In this document: positions 1 through 11,000 of the stretch, one piece after another
How positions within the stretch are numbered: the first letter of the stretch is position 1
How the letters are laid out: the number at the start of each line of letters is the position of its first letter
NCBI RefSeq assembly: GCF_016808335.1
Contig: NC_053138.1
Span: 55,954,951 to 56,018,950, forward strand
Direction: 5' to 3'
DNA: 64,000 nt
DNA from: Panicum virgatum
Taxonomy: Eukaryota > Streptophyta > Magnoliopsida > Poales > Poaceae
Program-made: the position numbers and the translations under genes
Notes under the pieces: model-generated
Seen by the model: the letters and a program-made list of their open reading frames with translations, nothing else
Told to the model about the DNA's origin: nothing
The model's database searches: none

Positions 1-362
1 AGTAGGGTATCACCAAAGTGCTCAAGGCCAACATCAGCGTCAGCCTCGACAAACAAAACCCCCTCACCGGTGTAGTCAACGGCGAGCTACCATCCATCGT
101 CCTGTCGGAGCCGTCCAGCGAACGGGTAGTAGGGCACAAGGGCTTTGGCGAGAGCCTCCCGTATAACCCGCACGGGGTCCTTGCCGCCCATGGACTCGTT
201 CCTCCGATAGAAATGGAGGGTGGAGATTTGGAACCTCAGACTGTCCTGCTGATCGATATCCGAGAGCCGCTTCAGCTCACGAGGCGTAGAAGCCGCCGGC
301 GCCACCAGCACCGAGGGTCGCCTGCGCACCGTGAACTTGGACGCCGCCGAGGAGCATGCCAT
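1..362 (-). pseudogene. BAHD acyltransferase, N-terminal part, broken and cut by the window edge
   Basis: Read on the minus strand from the ATG at 362, this gives the N-terminus of a plant BAHD acyl-CoA transferase of the alcohol acyl/benzoyltransferase type. Recognisable pieces are FTVRRRPSVLVAP, a TPRELKRLSDID block, LRFQISTLHFYRR and the ALVPYYPFAGRLR segment, which comes before the catalytic HXXXD motif in this family. Members are soluble cytosolic enzymes that move acyl groups from CoA thioesters to alcohols or amines. An in-frame TAG at 87-89 ends the frame after about 91 codons. The same frame then continues with family-like sequence (YTGEGVLFVEADADVGLEHF) to the edge, so this is a single nonsense lesion and not an intron. 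The HXXXD and DFGWG motifs would lie outside the window. Family assignment is firm; the substrate is unknown. The stop could be an allele of an otherwise working gene. Confidence 0.85.
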
Positions 363-451
363 TCCTGCTGTTGCCTAATGCGAAAGGAGAGATGATCGAT
401 GGTTGTGGGTGCGTGTGTTTGTTTGCTTTTTACTTGCGGCTCCTAGGTTGT

Positions 452-457
452 TATATA
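452..457 (-). promoter_or_regulatory. TATA box of the BAHD gene
   Basis: The minus strand reads CTATATAAC about 90 bases upstream of the ATG at 362. That spacing fits a plant core promoter with a short 5' UTR. Confidence 0.55.
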
Positions 458-531
458 GGAGTAATAACGAAATCATCAATTAGCAAGTGGAAATGTAGGA
501 GTAATAACGAATTGATCAATTTGCAAGTGGA
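457..531. repeat. 40-bp tandem duplication in the BAHD promoter
   Basis: Two imperfect direct copies (457-491 and 497-531) share AGGAGTAATAACGA followed by an ATCAAT...GCAAGTGGA segment. They lie just upstream of the TATA box of the acyltransferase pseudogene. Confidence 0.7.
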
Positions 532-799
532 AGTCGATTGCTAATCCATCTAGAAAACGCAAGTGTCGCATTAAATGCTACATAGTTCAGTGTCAACGCT
601 CCTACGTTGTCAACTCCCCTTAATTTCTCAAATCCAGAAAAATAAAATGAGCAGACATGTCATTAAGTACTCAAATAAAATATTTACCATAATAAACTAA
701 CCAACTACTCACAAGTGTGGTTTTGACCGAACATTTGATCCAGTTTATAACCACGGTCCATGTGCATGAGCAGAGAAGCAAGGTGCCCATTTATATTAC
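532..799. other. Upstream region, no feature seen
   Basis: AT-rich sequence between the BAHD promoter and the Harbinger element. No open frame or repeat was recognised. Confidence 0.5.
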
Positions 800-802
800 T
801 TA

Positions 803-1510
803 GAGCATCTCCAACAGTTCCCAATATTTTCTTCCTAAAACTTATTGTTTGCCAACTCCTCAAATAGGTATAGGGAGGTAAAAAAATTCTATCTCCAATA
901 GTTCCCTATTATTACTCCCAAAAATAAAAAGTTGTGGTCCCACAAGATTAATTCCACGAGAAACTTTCATGGCTGGCGGACATGGCTAGCGGACAGAAGC
1001 TTCTTGCAATTCAGATTGCCGGCGATTTAGGGCACGAGAGGGCTTGGAATTTGAGGAAAAAGAAAGAGGACGATGAGAGGATTCTGTTTTACCTCTTACT
1101 TGCGCCGGTGATGCACCGTGGCGGCTGGAATCAGTACTATCCAAAACATCATGAACCCTAGATGAAAAAACTAGACGACGGCGGCCGGCCCTTGCCCTAG
1201 ATGGAAAAACTAGAGGATCCAAGGCATAACTGAACCCTAGGACGCCGGCGTCGTGCTCCATGTTGATGGCGCCAAAGGGAAGGAGGTGCGGCGCGAAGGG
1301 GGAGAAGGGCACGGGAAGAAGACGGCAGCAGGAAAAAGAGCAGATGAGGAATGACGGAGGCGTGCGTATTTTTGCGCACAAGAGAGTCTAATTTGCCAAC
1401 TGTTAGGAGATGGGAACTTGGATAGGGAACTATTGGAGAGGGTTTTTTCTTATTTTTTTCAAAAAAAAATAAGGATGAGGAAGAGAGATTAGGAATAGTT
1501 GGAGATGCTC
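803..1510. mobile_element. Non-autonomous PIF/Harbinger element (left copy)
   Basis: The ends are inverted repeats beginning GAGCATCTCCAACAGTTCC, flanked by the direct TTA duplications typical of PIF/Harbinger (800-802 and 1511-1513). The 708-bp body has no transposase. It carries a GC-rich stretch with an open minus-strand frame of about 131 codons (986-1381) and no recognisable domain. A truncated inverted copy lies at 61711-62320. TIR and TSD are seen directly; the superfamily assignment follows from them. Confidence 0.8.
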
Positions 1511-1655
1511 TTAGTGTGTAGGTGGCACGTATTCCAATGGTGATTCCAAATTTGCTTGTCTGCTATCCGAATGGAAAAAATCTGTCTACATCGCACTGGC
1601 ACCGGCTCAGTTCGGACGGAAAATGTTCAATACAGGAAGGAGGTGCTTCAGCAGG
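1511..1655. other. Spacer between Harbinger and CACTA, shared by both inverted copies
   Basis: This 145-bp stretch recurs inverted at 61566-61710 with only a few changes. The two flanking transposons therefore sat side by side before the segment was duplicated. Confidence 0.7.
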
Positions 1656-1689
1656 CACTAGTGGAAATCGCAGCTTCGGTGATGAACAA

Positions 1690-2350
1690 GATTCGTCGTC
1701 ATAGATCCCAAAATCGTTACAAAGAATGATCTGTGACGAATTTGTGAAGAATTTCATTTCATTAAAAATGAAGCATCAAATTTATTTTTCCGTGACGAAA
1801 CGACCTCTAAGGTCACAGAACTATTTTTTTCTATGACGAACAAACTTTCATCACAGAATCGTTTTTGGTTCTGTGACGCGTCGCTGAAATGTCATAGGAC
1901 ACCCAGATCCACGTGTACACATCCGCGTTGGCAGGTGCCGTGGCGCACCATCAACGCCATTAAGTGACGTGGCTAGGACACACTGGCACTCCATGTGGCT
2001 TCGACCACTCCAGCAAGTGACGTGTCGGGCAGCACGTGTCGCAAAGGAGGATAGCGATGTGGCGAGATAGTACAATGCCACGTGGTGAGATGAGTGAAGG
2101 CCATGTGTCATTTTCCCGTGTTTCCATGTGTCCTTTCTTGGTTCGCCCACGTGTCTTCCTCTCGGTGATCCGGATGTCATTTCCTTCTTTAGTCCACATG
2201 TTGTATGCCTATTAGTCCCACGTGTCTTTTCTGGTGTGCCGCACGTGTTACTTTCGAGTTGTTCCACATGTCGTTTTTTGGTTGTTCCACGTGTCATTTT
2301 CAAGAGTTCCACGTGTTGTTTTCTAGTTGTTCCACGTGTCAATTTTTTTC
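1690..2350. repeat. CACTA subterminal repeat array
   Basis: Bases 1700-1900 hold inverted TCTGTGACGAA-type motifs. Bases 2100-2345 hold about ten direct copies of a unit close to CCACGTGTCATTTTC, with a CACGTG core. Such arrays near CACTA ends are binding sites for the element's DNA-binding protein in the En/Spm family; binding here is inferred. The inverted copy lacks the equivalent of about 1691-2132, an internal deletion. Confidence 0.7.
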
Positions 2351-2504
2351 TAGAGCTCTAAGTGTTACAGAACACCAAATGATATAGCGGGAAATCCCAG
2401 AAAGTGTACCACATAAGTTACAACCAAAACCGTTCATCACACCACCAAAATAGTTCAGAACCACATTATGACATCACACAAGCACCGGAGGTTATGACAG
2501 AGGA

Positions 2505-2954
2505 TCAAGGCTGAGAAGGGGTACCAGCAGTGGCCACCATCAAGATTCTCTTAAGGATGAGATTATTCTCTTCTTCTTGCTTGTTTAGCTCCTCAAACTG
2601 TTGTTGAGTTATCGCCAGTGCTTGCTTTGCTGCTTCACTCCTCTTCTTTAAATCAACAACTTCGTCATGGAGAGCAGCAACACCTTGTTTCTCAGCAGCA
2701 AGTTGTTGATGTAGCGCATATTCTGCAGTTGATAGAGTCTTCGAGGAGAGAGTGGCTATACCCGTATTCTTGAAGAAAGTGGAGGTGGAGCAGGTAGGTG
2801 AGATGACCTTCGAGGAGAGAGTGGCTATACCCGTATTCTTGAAGAAAGTGGAGGTGGAGCAGGTAGGCGAGATGACCTTCGAAACAACCTCAACACTAGT
2901 CATTGATGGCTGCCCATCTGCAACAGCTTCTAAATGGATAGTTTCCATTGACAT
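2505..2954 (-). pseudogene. Tnp1-like CACTA protein, C-terminal exon (left copy)
   Basis: This minus-strand frame of 149 codons ends at 2505. It contains a heptad-like coiled coil (AAEKQGVAALHDEVVDLKK and onward) and a short hydrophobic tail. It corresponds to the last exon of the gene at 60778-61158 in the inverted copy. C-terminal coiled coils are usual in plant Tnp1/En-Spm proteins and serve dimerisation. The left copy differs from the right by an extra in-frame 23-codon block. Two more exons lie at higher coordinates, and the Sirevirus separates them from the gene start. The exon is open, but the gene as a whole cannot be expressed normally. Confidence 0.65.
2740..2877. repeat. 69-bp in-frame tandem duplication in the CACTA exon
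   Basis: Two nearly identical 69-bp units (2740-2808 and 2809-2877) repeat 23 codons (VISPTCSTSTFFKNTG...). The inverted copy at 60856-60925 has one unit, so the unit was gained here or lost there after the segment was duplicated. Confidence 0.85.
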
Positions 2955-3339
2955 CTACAAAATGCATAGATGAACTATTACTTTACTTATGATAGTAAAT
3001 TAAAAGAAAGGAGTGTACTAAACATACTGGGAACAAAGGTAGATTGTATATAACTTCTACTAAATAGTGTTAACATAACACACCACCGAGCGATAGGGGA
3101 GCCACAAATGTTAAAACTATATGATGCAGCATGTACAGAGTGTTGGAAAAAGAAGGACAAAAGTCTTGCAGGAAGAATTGATAACTGCTACTAAATCATG
3201 GAAATCTAGTTGGTACTAACTTATTGAGCATGGCAACGAACAGAAATTGGAATTGTAAATATCAACAAAATTAGCTTAATCCTGGAAGAGCATGGAAGCA
3301 TGTATAGGGACTTACAACTGCTTCTCTAGTGGCATCACT

Positions 3340-4162
3340 CATACCATTCTTGCGATTGGTATGACAGACCTTGAAAACTTCCACAGCATCGTGTCTTCGA
3401 CAGATTCACTAACTAATTTCTGGGGTTCCTCCTTGTTGACTTCATTGGCTTAGGTATCATTGTCTTTGTTCTTGTTCTGATGGATGTACCAAATGGTGGT
3501 CACACAAACAGTGAAATCATGGTGATCAAGCAGGAATAATTAACAATGGGACTTGCTACAAAACACAACCATAGTGCAAGTGTGTATATATGTACTCATT
3601 TAATTAAGGAAGAAAAAGAATAATAAGGTTACATTACAAGAGTGTTTACACTTACATATGCATGCAACTAGGCAACGTAGCAGCGAGATTCTATTGCTTG
3701 AGGTCACTTGACTCTACCATGATTTTGCTTGTTTTGGTCAGAGACTCACTGCATGAGATGTATGTGTTAATATTTCCATCATAAGTACATATTTGAAAGC
3801 ACAGCAAAAGAAATTACCTTGTTGTGGGCATTTGACCATTTCTCAACAAGTTGACACCACTGTGCATCAGTCATGTAGGGGACATGAGAGGTTGTGGCGA
3901 TCTCATTAGCAGGGATGCCAACAAAGTATTTCTGCTTCAACTTATACCGCCCCTGCCGTATGCCTGATTTGAATACACTGGCACAAGCATCTTTTGTTGG
4001 CATGTGGCTTGTGTCAATTGCTAACCCCCTGTGATTAGAATTGACATCCGAGTTACAAAAGGGCCATATAAAAAGAGTTGAATGTAAAACAACTAGTACG
4101 TAAGCACTCACATATAGCCTTTCCACAAAGCCATCAAAATATTTAATATGTTGTTTTCCAAT
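3340..4162 (-). pseudogene. Tnp1-like CACTA protein, middle exons (left copy)
   Basis: Two coding blocks with intron-like DNA between them. The one nearest the Sirevirus reads KYFVGIPANEI, then PYMTDAQWCQLVEKWSNAHNK, and ends at a GT splice donor (about 3835). Further left a block reads VFKVCHTNRKNGMSDA (about 3340-3400). The pattern of a W near MTDxQW, followed by an F...HTxxKxG segment, is the usual C-terminal half of the plant Tnp1/En-Spm family (Pfam Transposase_24 type). The Sirevirus sits at the upstream end and cuts the gene at the codons just after a Thr-His-Trp motif. Assignment rests on motif recall; an alignment was not run. Confidence 0.6.
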
Positions 4163-4608
4163 TGTAAGCATCTAGGCCCTCAAGGTATGTTTCAGTGATT
4201 AATGACAACCATTATTGTGACTAATGAGTTTGTGCAGCTTAATAGATCATTATTGCTCATTTGGTCATATGACAAAGAGGCCCCTAAATTTCGTTATCCA
4301 AAAAGGCGATCTCGGTATTCAACTTTTATATATGTCAAGACTAAGGATCTTTCTAGTCCTAAGTATCATAAGGTTAAGCAGGACACTTAGGTTAGTATAG
4401 GTTTTATAGTTTTGTAGTGATCGCACTATTAAGAGGGGTTAAGGCTAAGTAACTTGAGCATGGACATGGTCATTTGAAAATGGATGCACACTATGGTCAC
4501 TCAGGTTTCAAGAAGTTCAAATAAGTGGTTCTCAACTTATATCTCAAGAATATTTGGATTTCATTCAAGACTCAAATCAGAAAAGGCAAAATCAGAAAAA
4601 GTCTTTAA

Positions 4609-5070
4609 CACCGGTTTAACCGACAACCTCAATTTTCTATACGTCGGTTAAACGAAGTCAGCAGAATCTGGACAAGTCAATACACCGGTTAAACCGACGT
4701 GTTTGAATTTAACGTCGGTGCATTAGTCCAGAGTTGGTTTTTCCAGGGTATTTCAAGTTCTATACACCGGTTAAACCGACGATGTTTGAAATGGGACGTC
4801 GGTGCAATTGACCAGTGAGATAGTTTTTCCAAGGATTTCAGAAGTTGTACTCACCGGTTAAACCGACGATAGGTTTGAGTTAACGTCGGTGCAGTTGTCC
4901 AGAGACTTGGTTTTTCAGTTGATCAGTGGACAACTACACTCACCGGTTAAACCGATGATACGTCGGTTAATCTGCCCAAGTTGTAACGGCTAGTTTTCAG
5001 AAGGGGCAGTTTACATTCATCGGTTAAACCGACGCTGACTATTGGAGGTACGTCGGATTAACCGGCGCTA
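4609..5070. repeat. Cluster of ACCGGTTAAACCGACG motifs in the LTR U3
   Basis: About eleven copies or inverted partners (ACACCGGTTAAACCGACG, ACGTCGGTGCA) occur within 460 bp, before the TATA box. The core CGGTTAAACCG is an imperfect palindrome. Sireviruses are known for clustered palindromic CACCGG-type motifs in their LTRs. The same cluster recurs in the 3' LTR (about 15995-16460), between pol and the envelope-like gene (11920-12215), and in the LTRs of the element at 47136. Confidence 0.85.
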
Positions 5071-5120
5071 CGCAGTTTTCTGGCAGCTTTTCTCCAACGG
5101 CTCTATTCGTGTGAGCTGCC

Positions 5121-5128
5121 TATATATA
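5121..5128 (+). promoter_or_regulatory. LTR TATA box
   Basis: TATATATA is preceded by GAGCTGCC and followed by ACCCCTCC, about 720 bp before the LTR end. The copy in the 3' LTR is at 16508-16515. It is the likely start of the Sirevirus transcript. Confidence 0.65.
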
Positions 5129-5847
5129 CCCCTCCAATGGGTCATTTTGCTACTCTTGACACTAGGCAACATCAAAACACTCATACTATAGTCAAGAGCC
5201 ACCTTGAGCTTCATCCTTCACATACTTGTTCATTCAATCAATCAAGAAGCAAGATTAAGGACTTGAGTAGAGAGAAGCTTGTGTGCATCTGTTCTTTGTG
5301 ATCGGTTCTTGCTCAAGTGAAGGCCTTAGCTTGTTACTCTTGGTGATTGGCATCACCTAGGCGATCTTGGTGATTGAGGTGTTTCTCGCGGAGCTTGCCA
5401 AGGATTGTGGGAGCCCGGAGAAGAAGATTGTACGTGGCTTGATCTCCACCACGCCGCGATGGTGAACGGAGACTCTTAGTGAGCGCCCTCGTCTTGGTGA
5501 CTTGGGAGGTGACAATACTCTTTGTGAGTGTCACAACGTGGATTAGGGGTGTGTGCCAACACATCGATACCACGGGAAAAAATCCGGTCGTCTCTTGTCC
5601 ACTCTCTTTATTCAAGCATTTTCTTTCATGCAATTTACTCATGTGCTTGACGTAGAGATCATAACTTAGCTCTACCTTGCTAGGCTTTACTTTGTTTTAT
5701 CTCTCTTAGCTTGTGTAGGTAGCTTAGTTATCCGGTTGCTGAATTGGTGCCTTACTAGCATTGCATAGGTTAAGGTTGCTTTACTTTGTTTTAGAAATTG
5801 AAAAAGGCTCAATTCACCCCCCCTCTTGGTCCATCGATCCTTACAAT

Positions 5848-5860
5848 TGGTATCAGAGCC
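5848..5860 (+). other. Primer binding site (initiator tRNA-Met)
   Basis: TGGTATCAGAGCC lies two bases after the 5' LTR end, the standard plant copia primer site for minus-strand cDNA synthesis. Confidence 0.9.
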
Positions 5861-5901
5861 TCGTTGCTCATTTGGATCATTAGGCTTCACCGCCTAGAGC
5901 T

Positions 5902-8002
5902 ATGGCCAAGATGGGTGGTTCGCCTCCTCACTTCGAGGGTAAGAACTTTGCTTATTGGAAAGTTCGCATGGCCGCATATCTTGATGCGATTGCCCCCGAA
6001 GTGTGGTTGGCAACAAAGACCGGGTTCACCGGAACTCCCACCTCGGAACAATTAAAATGGAATGCCAAGGCTAGAAATGCAATTTTCGAAGCCATTAGTG
6101 AGGAAGTCTTTGCTAGAGTTAATGGCATGGACTTAGCAAGTGAGATTTGGAAGGAGCTCATTGAAATTCATGAAGGCTCCACTAAAGTTCGTGAGCAAAA
6201 ATATCACTTGTTTAGAGCTAAGTATGATTCTTTTAAAATGCTAGCTCATGAAAATTGCAATGATATGTACTCTCGCTTGAATGTCATTGTCAAGGACATT
6301 AATGCACTTGAAATATCCAAAATTGACAGTGCCTCCATCAATCGCAAGATTCTCATGCTCCTCCCGAAGCCCAAGTATAACATCATCAATGCTATGCTTC
6401 AAAAGGAGAATCTTGACACAATGGAAGTAGGAGAACTTGTGGGCGAAATTCGCGCTCATGAAATGAGTATCCTTGGTATGTCCGAAGAGCCAACTTCAAG
6501 CAAACCAATTGCTCTAAAGACCAAGGCAAACAAAACCCGCAAGCTCAAGATGATCAAGCAAGATTCAAGCTCAAGCAATGAAGAAGATGATCATCATGAA
6601 AGTTCATCCGATGTTGAAGATGATGGAGAGCTTGCTCTCATGATGAGAAAGTTCACACGCTTGAATGACAAGATCAACAAGAAGGGTTTCAACTTTGACT
6701 CTAAAAAGGGAATGTTCCGGCCAATGGATGTTAAGAACAAAATTTGCTACAATTGTGGAGAAAAAGGTTACATCCGTCCAAATTGCCCCAAGCCGGACAA
6801 AAGAAACAAGGATAACAAGAGCAAGCATCGCCATGATTCAAGCGATGATGAAGAAGAAGAAAGGAAGAACAAAAACAAGAAATTTTGGAAGAAGAAGAGC
6901 CATGACAAGAAGACCAAGCTCTTCCCAAAGAAAAAGGGCAACACCAAAAGAAGCTTCTTGGTAGAAAAACAAGAGTGGGTGACCGATGTCTCATCAAGCG
7001 AAGATGATAGTGATGAAGAAGACATAGTCACCATCGCCCTCACAAATGAAGAACCATCGCTACCTCCACCTCCAATGTGCCTCATGGCCAAGGGTAACTC
7101 TAAGGTATGTGAGAGTGAAGATGATAGTGATGATGAGCTTGACCCTAATGAGTTTGCTAACCTCATTAATGAGTATACATCCGTTATCAAGAGGGAAAAG
7201 GGCAAAGTCAAGGTTCTTGAGAGCACTCATGCCAAGTTAGAGCTTGCCCACTCCGATTTGCTTGGCAAGTACAATGACTTGCTCAAAAAGCATAATGAGT
7301 CACTTGTACTTGCTAAGCAAGTTGAAGAGAGCCACAAAAAGCTTAAACAAGAGCATAGGGAGTTGGCTCACAAGTATCAAGAACTTGAATTTGCCTATGA
7401 AGCAATTGACCCAAGTCTTGAGAACTTTGCTCATGAAACTATTGAGAAGGTCAATGCTTCTACTTCATGTGATGACCTACTCATTAATGCAAATGCTACT
7501 AATGCTTTGCCCGAGCTTGTACCTTCTAGGGAAAAGGAATTGATGGATCAAGTGGCAAGCCTCAAGAGTAGTGTGGAGAAGCTCTCAAGAGGAGAATACA
7601 TCCACAAGGAGATTCTCTTCAACAATGCCCGTGACTATGGCAAGAGAGGTCTTGGTTCATTTCCGGAGCCAAACATAGCTACTACTCCTTCTCCGGAGAT
7701 CAAGATTAGCTTCATAAAGGAAGTTGGTTCATATTGCCAACATTGCCAAGTCACCGGTCACCACACTAGGGAGCACTTTACCATCACGTCCTCTTCCTAA
7801 TTTACCCAAGAATTACTCATCAATGTTTCAAAATAACCATTTTCTCTTGAGTAAAGTGAAGGGCAAGGTGAAGGCCAAATTCATTGGCAAACTCACTAAG
7901 GAGTCAAAGAAGAAGCTCCCCAAGCAACTTTGGGTCCCAAAAGCTCTTGTCACACATGTGCAAGGCCTAAAGCTTGTTTGGGTTCCTAAAACTCAAAAGT
8001 GA
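5902..8002 (+). pseudogene. gag: Sirevirus gag, frameshifted near its end
   Basis: The structural capsid/nucleocapsid gene. The start at 5902 (MAKMGGSPPHFEG) is the first ATG after the primer site. The N-terminal two thirds is the retrotransposon gag domain (YWKVRMAAYLD; HDMYSRLN-like block). An acidic and lysine-rich stretch follows, then a zinc knuckle near residue 281, then a coiled coil (about 430-500). In the knuckle the His is replaced by Tyr (codon 6769-6771, CX2CX4YX4C). A second knuckle near the C-terminus (HCQVTGHHTRE) loses its last Cys to a small deletion at about 7775-7785. That deletion also shifts the frame: the first frame stops at 7800, and the remaining gag tail runs in another frame to 8002, ending with two WVPK repeats. 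Both nucleic-acid-binding knuckles are therefore impaired. Confidence 0.92.
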
Positions 8003-8018
8003 ATTCTCATGTGTGTAG

Positions 8019-11000
8019 GTGAACTACAAAGCCGGTGGAAAATATTGGGTACTTGATAGCGGTTGCTCTCAACACATGACCGGCAATGATAGCATGTTCA
8101 CCTCTCTTGAAGACCCCGGCGATCATGAACATGTCACCTATGGTGATAACTCAAGGGGAAAAGTTTTAGGTTTGGGTAGAATAGCAATCTCTAAAGATTT
8201 ATCTATTTCTAATATTTTGTTTGTAGAAGCACTTAGTTTTAATCTCATTTCTATTGCTCAATTGTGTGATCTTGGACTAACGTGTACCTTTGACAAGAAT
8301 GGTGTTGTAGTAACTCTTGAAGAAGACAAGTCAATGGTATTCACGGGGTTTAGGCGTGGCAACATCTATTTAGTGGACTTCTCTTCAAAGCAAACAAGCA
8401 CCATGACATGCCTCTTCACCAAGTCTTCTTTTGGGTAGCTTTGGCATAGAAGAATTGCTCATATTGGCATGAGCAACCTCAAGAAAGCCCACAAGAGAGG
8501 GATGATCACCGGCTTGAAGGATGTCACATTTGACAAGAACAAATTGTGCAAAGCATGTCAAGCCGGGAAGCAAGTAGAAACACATCATCCCATCAAGACG
8601 ATGTTGTCTACCTCCAAGCCGCTCGAGCTTCTACACATGGATCTCTTTGGTCCAACTACATACAAGAGCATTGGTGGTAACCTCTATTGCCTAGTAATTG
8701 TTGATGATTATTCACATTACACTTGGGTCATGTTCCTAGGCGATAAGGGTGAAACTCCAGAAATCTTCAAGACATTCGCAAGAAGAGCTCAAAGGGAGTA
8801 CAACTCTCAAATTGTGAAGATTCGGAGTGACAACGGCACCGAGTTCAAAAATATGAAGATTGAAGAATGGTACGATGAAGAGGGCATCAAGCATGAGTTT
8901 TCCGCCACCTACACGCCTCAACAAAATAGAGTGGTGGAAAGAAAGAACAAGACACTCATCACCCTAGCAAGAGCAATGTTGGATGATTATGGCACGTCCG
9001 AGAAGTTTTGGGCGGAAGCAATCAACACGGCGTGTCATGCATCCAACCGAGTGTATCCTCATCGACTCCTCAAGAAAACTCCATATGAGCTCATCACCGG
9101 GAGAAAACCAAATATATCCTACTTTCGAGTCTTTGGTTGCAAATGCTTCATCTATAAGAAGAAAAGGCTCGGTAAGTTTGAGAGTAGATGTGATGAAGGT
9201 TTCTTTCTTGGTTATGCATCAAACTCCAAAGCATACAGAGTATTCAATCAAACCTCCGGGTTAGTTGAAGAAACATGTGATGTGGAGTTTGATGAATCTA
9301 ATGGCTCCCAAGAGGAGGTTGTTGGCTATGAAAATGTAGGTGATTAAGAGATTGATGAAGCCTTGAAGAATATGTCCATTGGGGATATCAAGCCGGAAGA
9401 GGTGCATGAAGGCAATGATCAAGGGGGAGGACCTTCCTCATCTACACCAAGCACCTCCACGGCACCCCAAGTGGATGAAGACCAAGAAAAAGATGATCCA
9501 CTACCTCAAGAAGATGTGCCAACACCAACACCCCAAGTCCAAGAACAAGTAGAGCAAAGTGTTCCACCACAAGCACAAGTCACCCATGATCCACCCCAAC
9601 AAGCATCCACGCAAATACCGCTAATGAAGCATGGTCGCATCTCCAAGGATCATCCAATTGGTCATATCATTGGTAGTCCTTCCAAGGGAGTAAGAACTCG
9701 CTCTAAGCATGCTTCATTTTGCGAACATCACTCGTTTGTTTCTTGTATTGAACCCACTAGCATAGAGGAAGCGCTTGAGGACTCGGATTGGGTGATGGCC
9801 ATGCAAGAAGAGTTGAACAACTTCACCCGCAATGAAGTTTGGGTCCTCGAAGCTCCTCCGAAAGACAAGAATATCATTGGCACTAAGTGGGTCTTCCAGA
9901 ACAAGCAAGATGAACATGGGGTGGTGATACGCAACAAAGCAAGACTTGTGGCAAAGGGGTTTTCTCAAGTCGAAGGTTTGGATTTTGGTGAAACTTTTGC
10001 TCCGGTCGCAAGACTTGAAGCTATCTGTATCCTTCTTGCTTACTCTTCACATCATAACATTAAGTTGTATCAAATGGATGTGAAAAGTGCATTCTTAAAT
10101 GGCGTTATTAACGAACTTGTTTATGTTGAGCAACCTCCCGGGTTTGAATATCCGAGGAATCCTAACCATGTTTATAGGTTGCACAAGGCACTCTATGGGC
10201 TAAAACAAGCTCCAAGGGCTTGGTATGAGAGGCTTCGTGACTTCCTAATCATGCAAGGCTTCAAGATCGGGAGGGTGGACACCACCTTGTTCACAAAAGA
10301 CGACAACGGGGATCTTTTCATTTGTCAAATTTATGTTGACGATATTATCTTTGGCTCAACTAATGATTTACTAAGCCATGAGTTTGCTACCATGATGTCT
10401 AGGGAATTTGAGATGTCCATGATTGGCGAATTGACCTTCTTCCTTGGTTTTCAAGTCAAACAAATGAAGGAAGGGACATTCATCCATCAAGAAAAGTATA
10501 CTAAAGATATCTTGAAGGAGTTCAAGATGGATGAGTGCAAGCCAATCAAGACACCCATGGCAACCAATGGGCATCTCGACTTGGATGTGGACGGTAAACC
10601 GATTGATCAATCCCTCTATCGTTCAATGATAGTGTTTTTGCTTTACCTTACCGCATCTAGGCCCGATATAATGTTTAGTGTGTGCTTGTGTGCCCGCTTT
10701 CAAGCTAACCCAATGGAATCACACCTTTCGGCTGTGAATAGGATCCTTCGGTATCTCAAGCACACCCCTAGCATAGGCTTGTGGTACCCCAAAGGCGCTA
10801 GCTTAGATCTCTTGGGATACTCGGATTCAGATTTTGCCGGAAGCCGTGCGGATCGCAAGAGTACCTCCGGGGTTGCCACTTGCTTGGGCGTTCTCTAGTT
10901 TCTTGGTCGAGTAAGAAGCAAAATTCCGTGGCTTTGTCCACCGCGGAAGCGGAATATATAGCGGCCGGTGCATGTTGTGCCCAAATCTTATATATGAAGC

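Larger units (their letters stand above)
4163..5845 (+). repeat. 5' LTR of the Sirevirus
   Basis: 1683 bp, TG...CA bounded (TGTAAGCATC to CCTTACA). It matches 15549-17234 almost base for base. Confidence 0.97.

Noticed and set aside
986..1381. 131-codon minus-strand frame in the Harbinger element
   Set aside because: GC-rich interior of a MITE-sized element, no domain, and the frame is not kept exactly in the inverted copy. Probably composition.
5334..5642. 102-codon minus-strand frame repeated at 16721-17029
   Set aside because: It lies in both LTRs antisense to the retrotransposon transcript. The repetition only reflects LTR identity.
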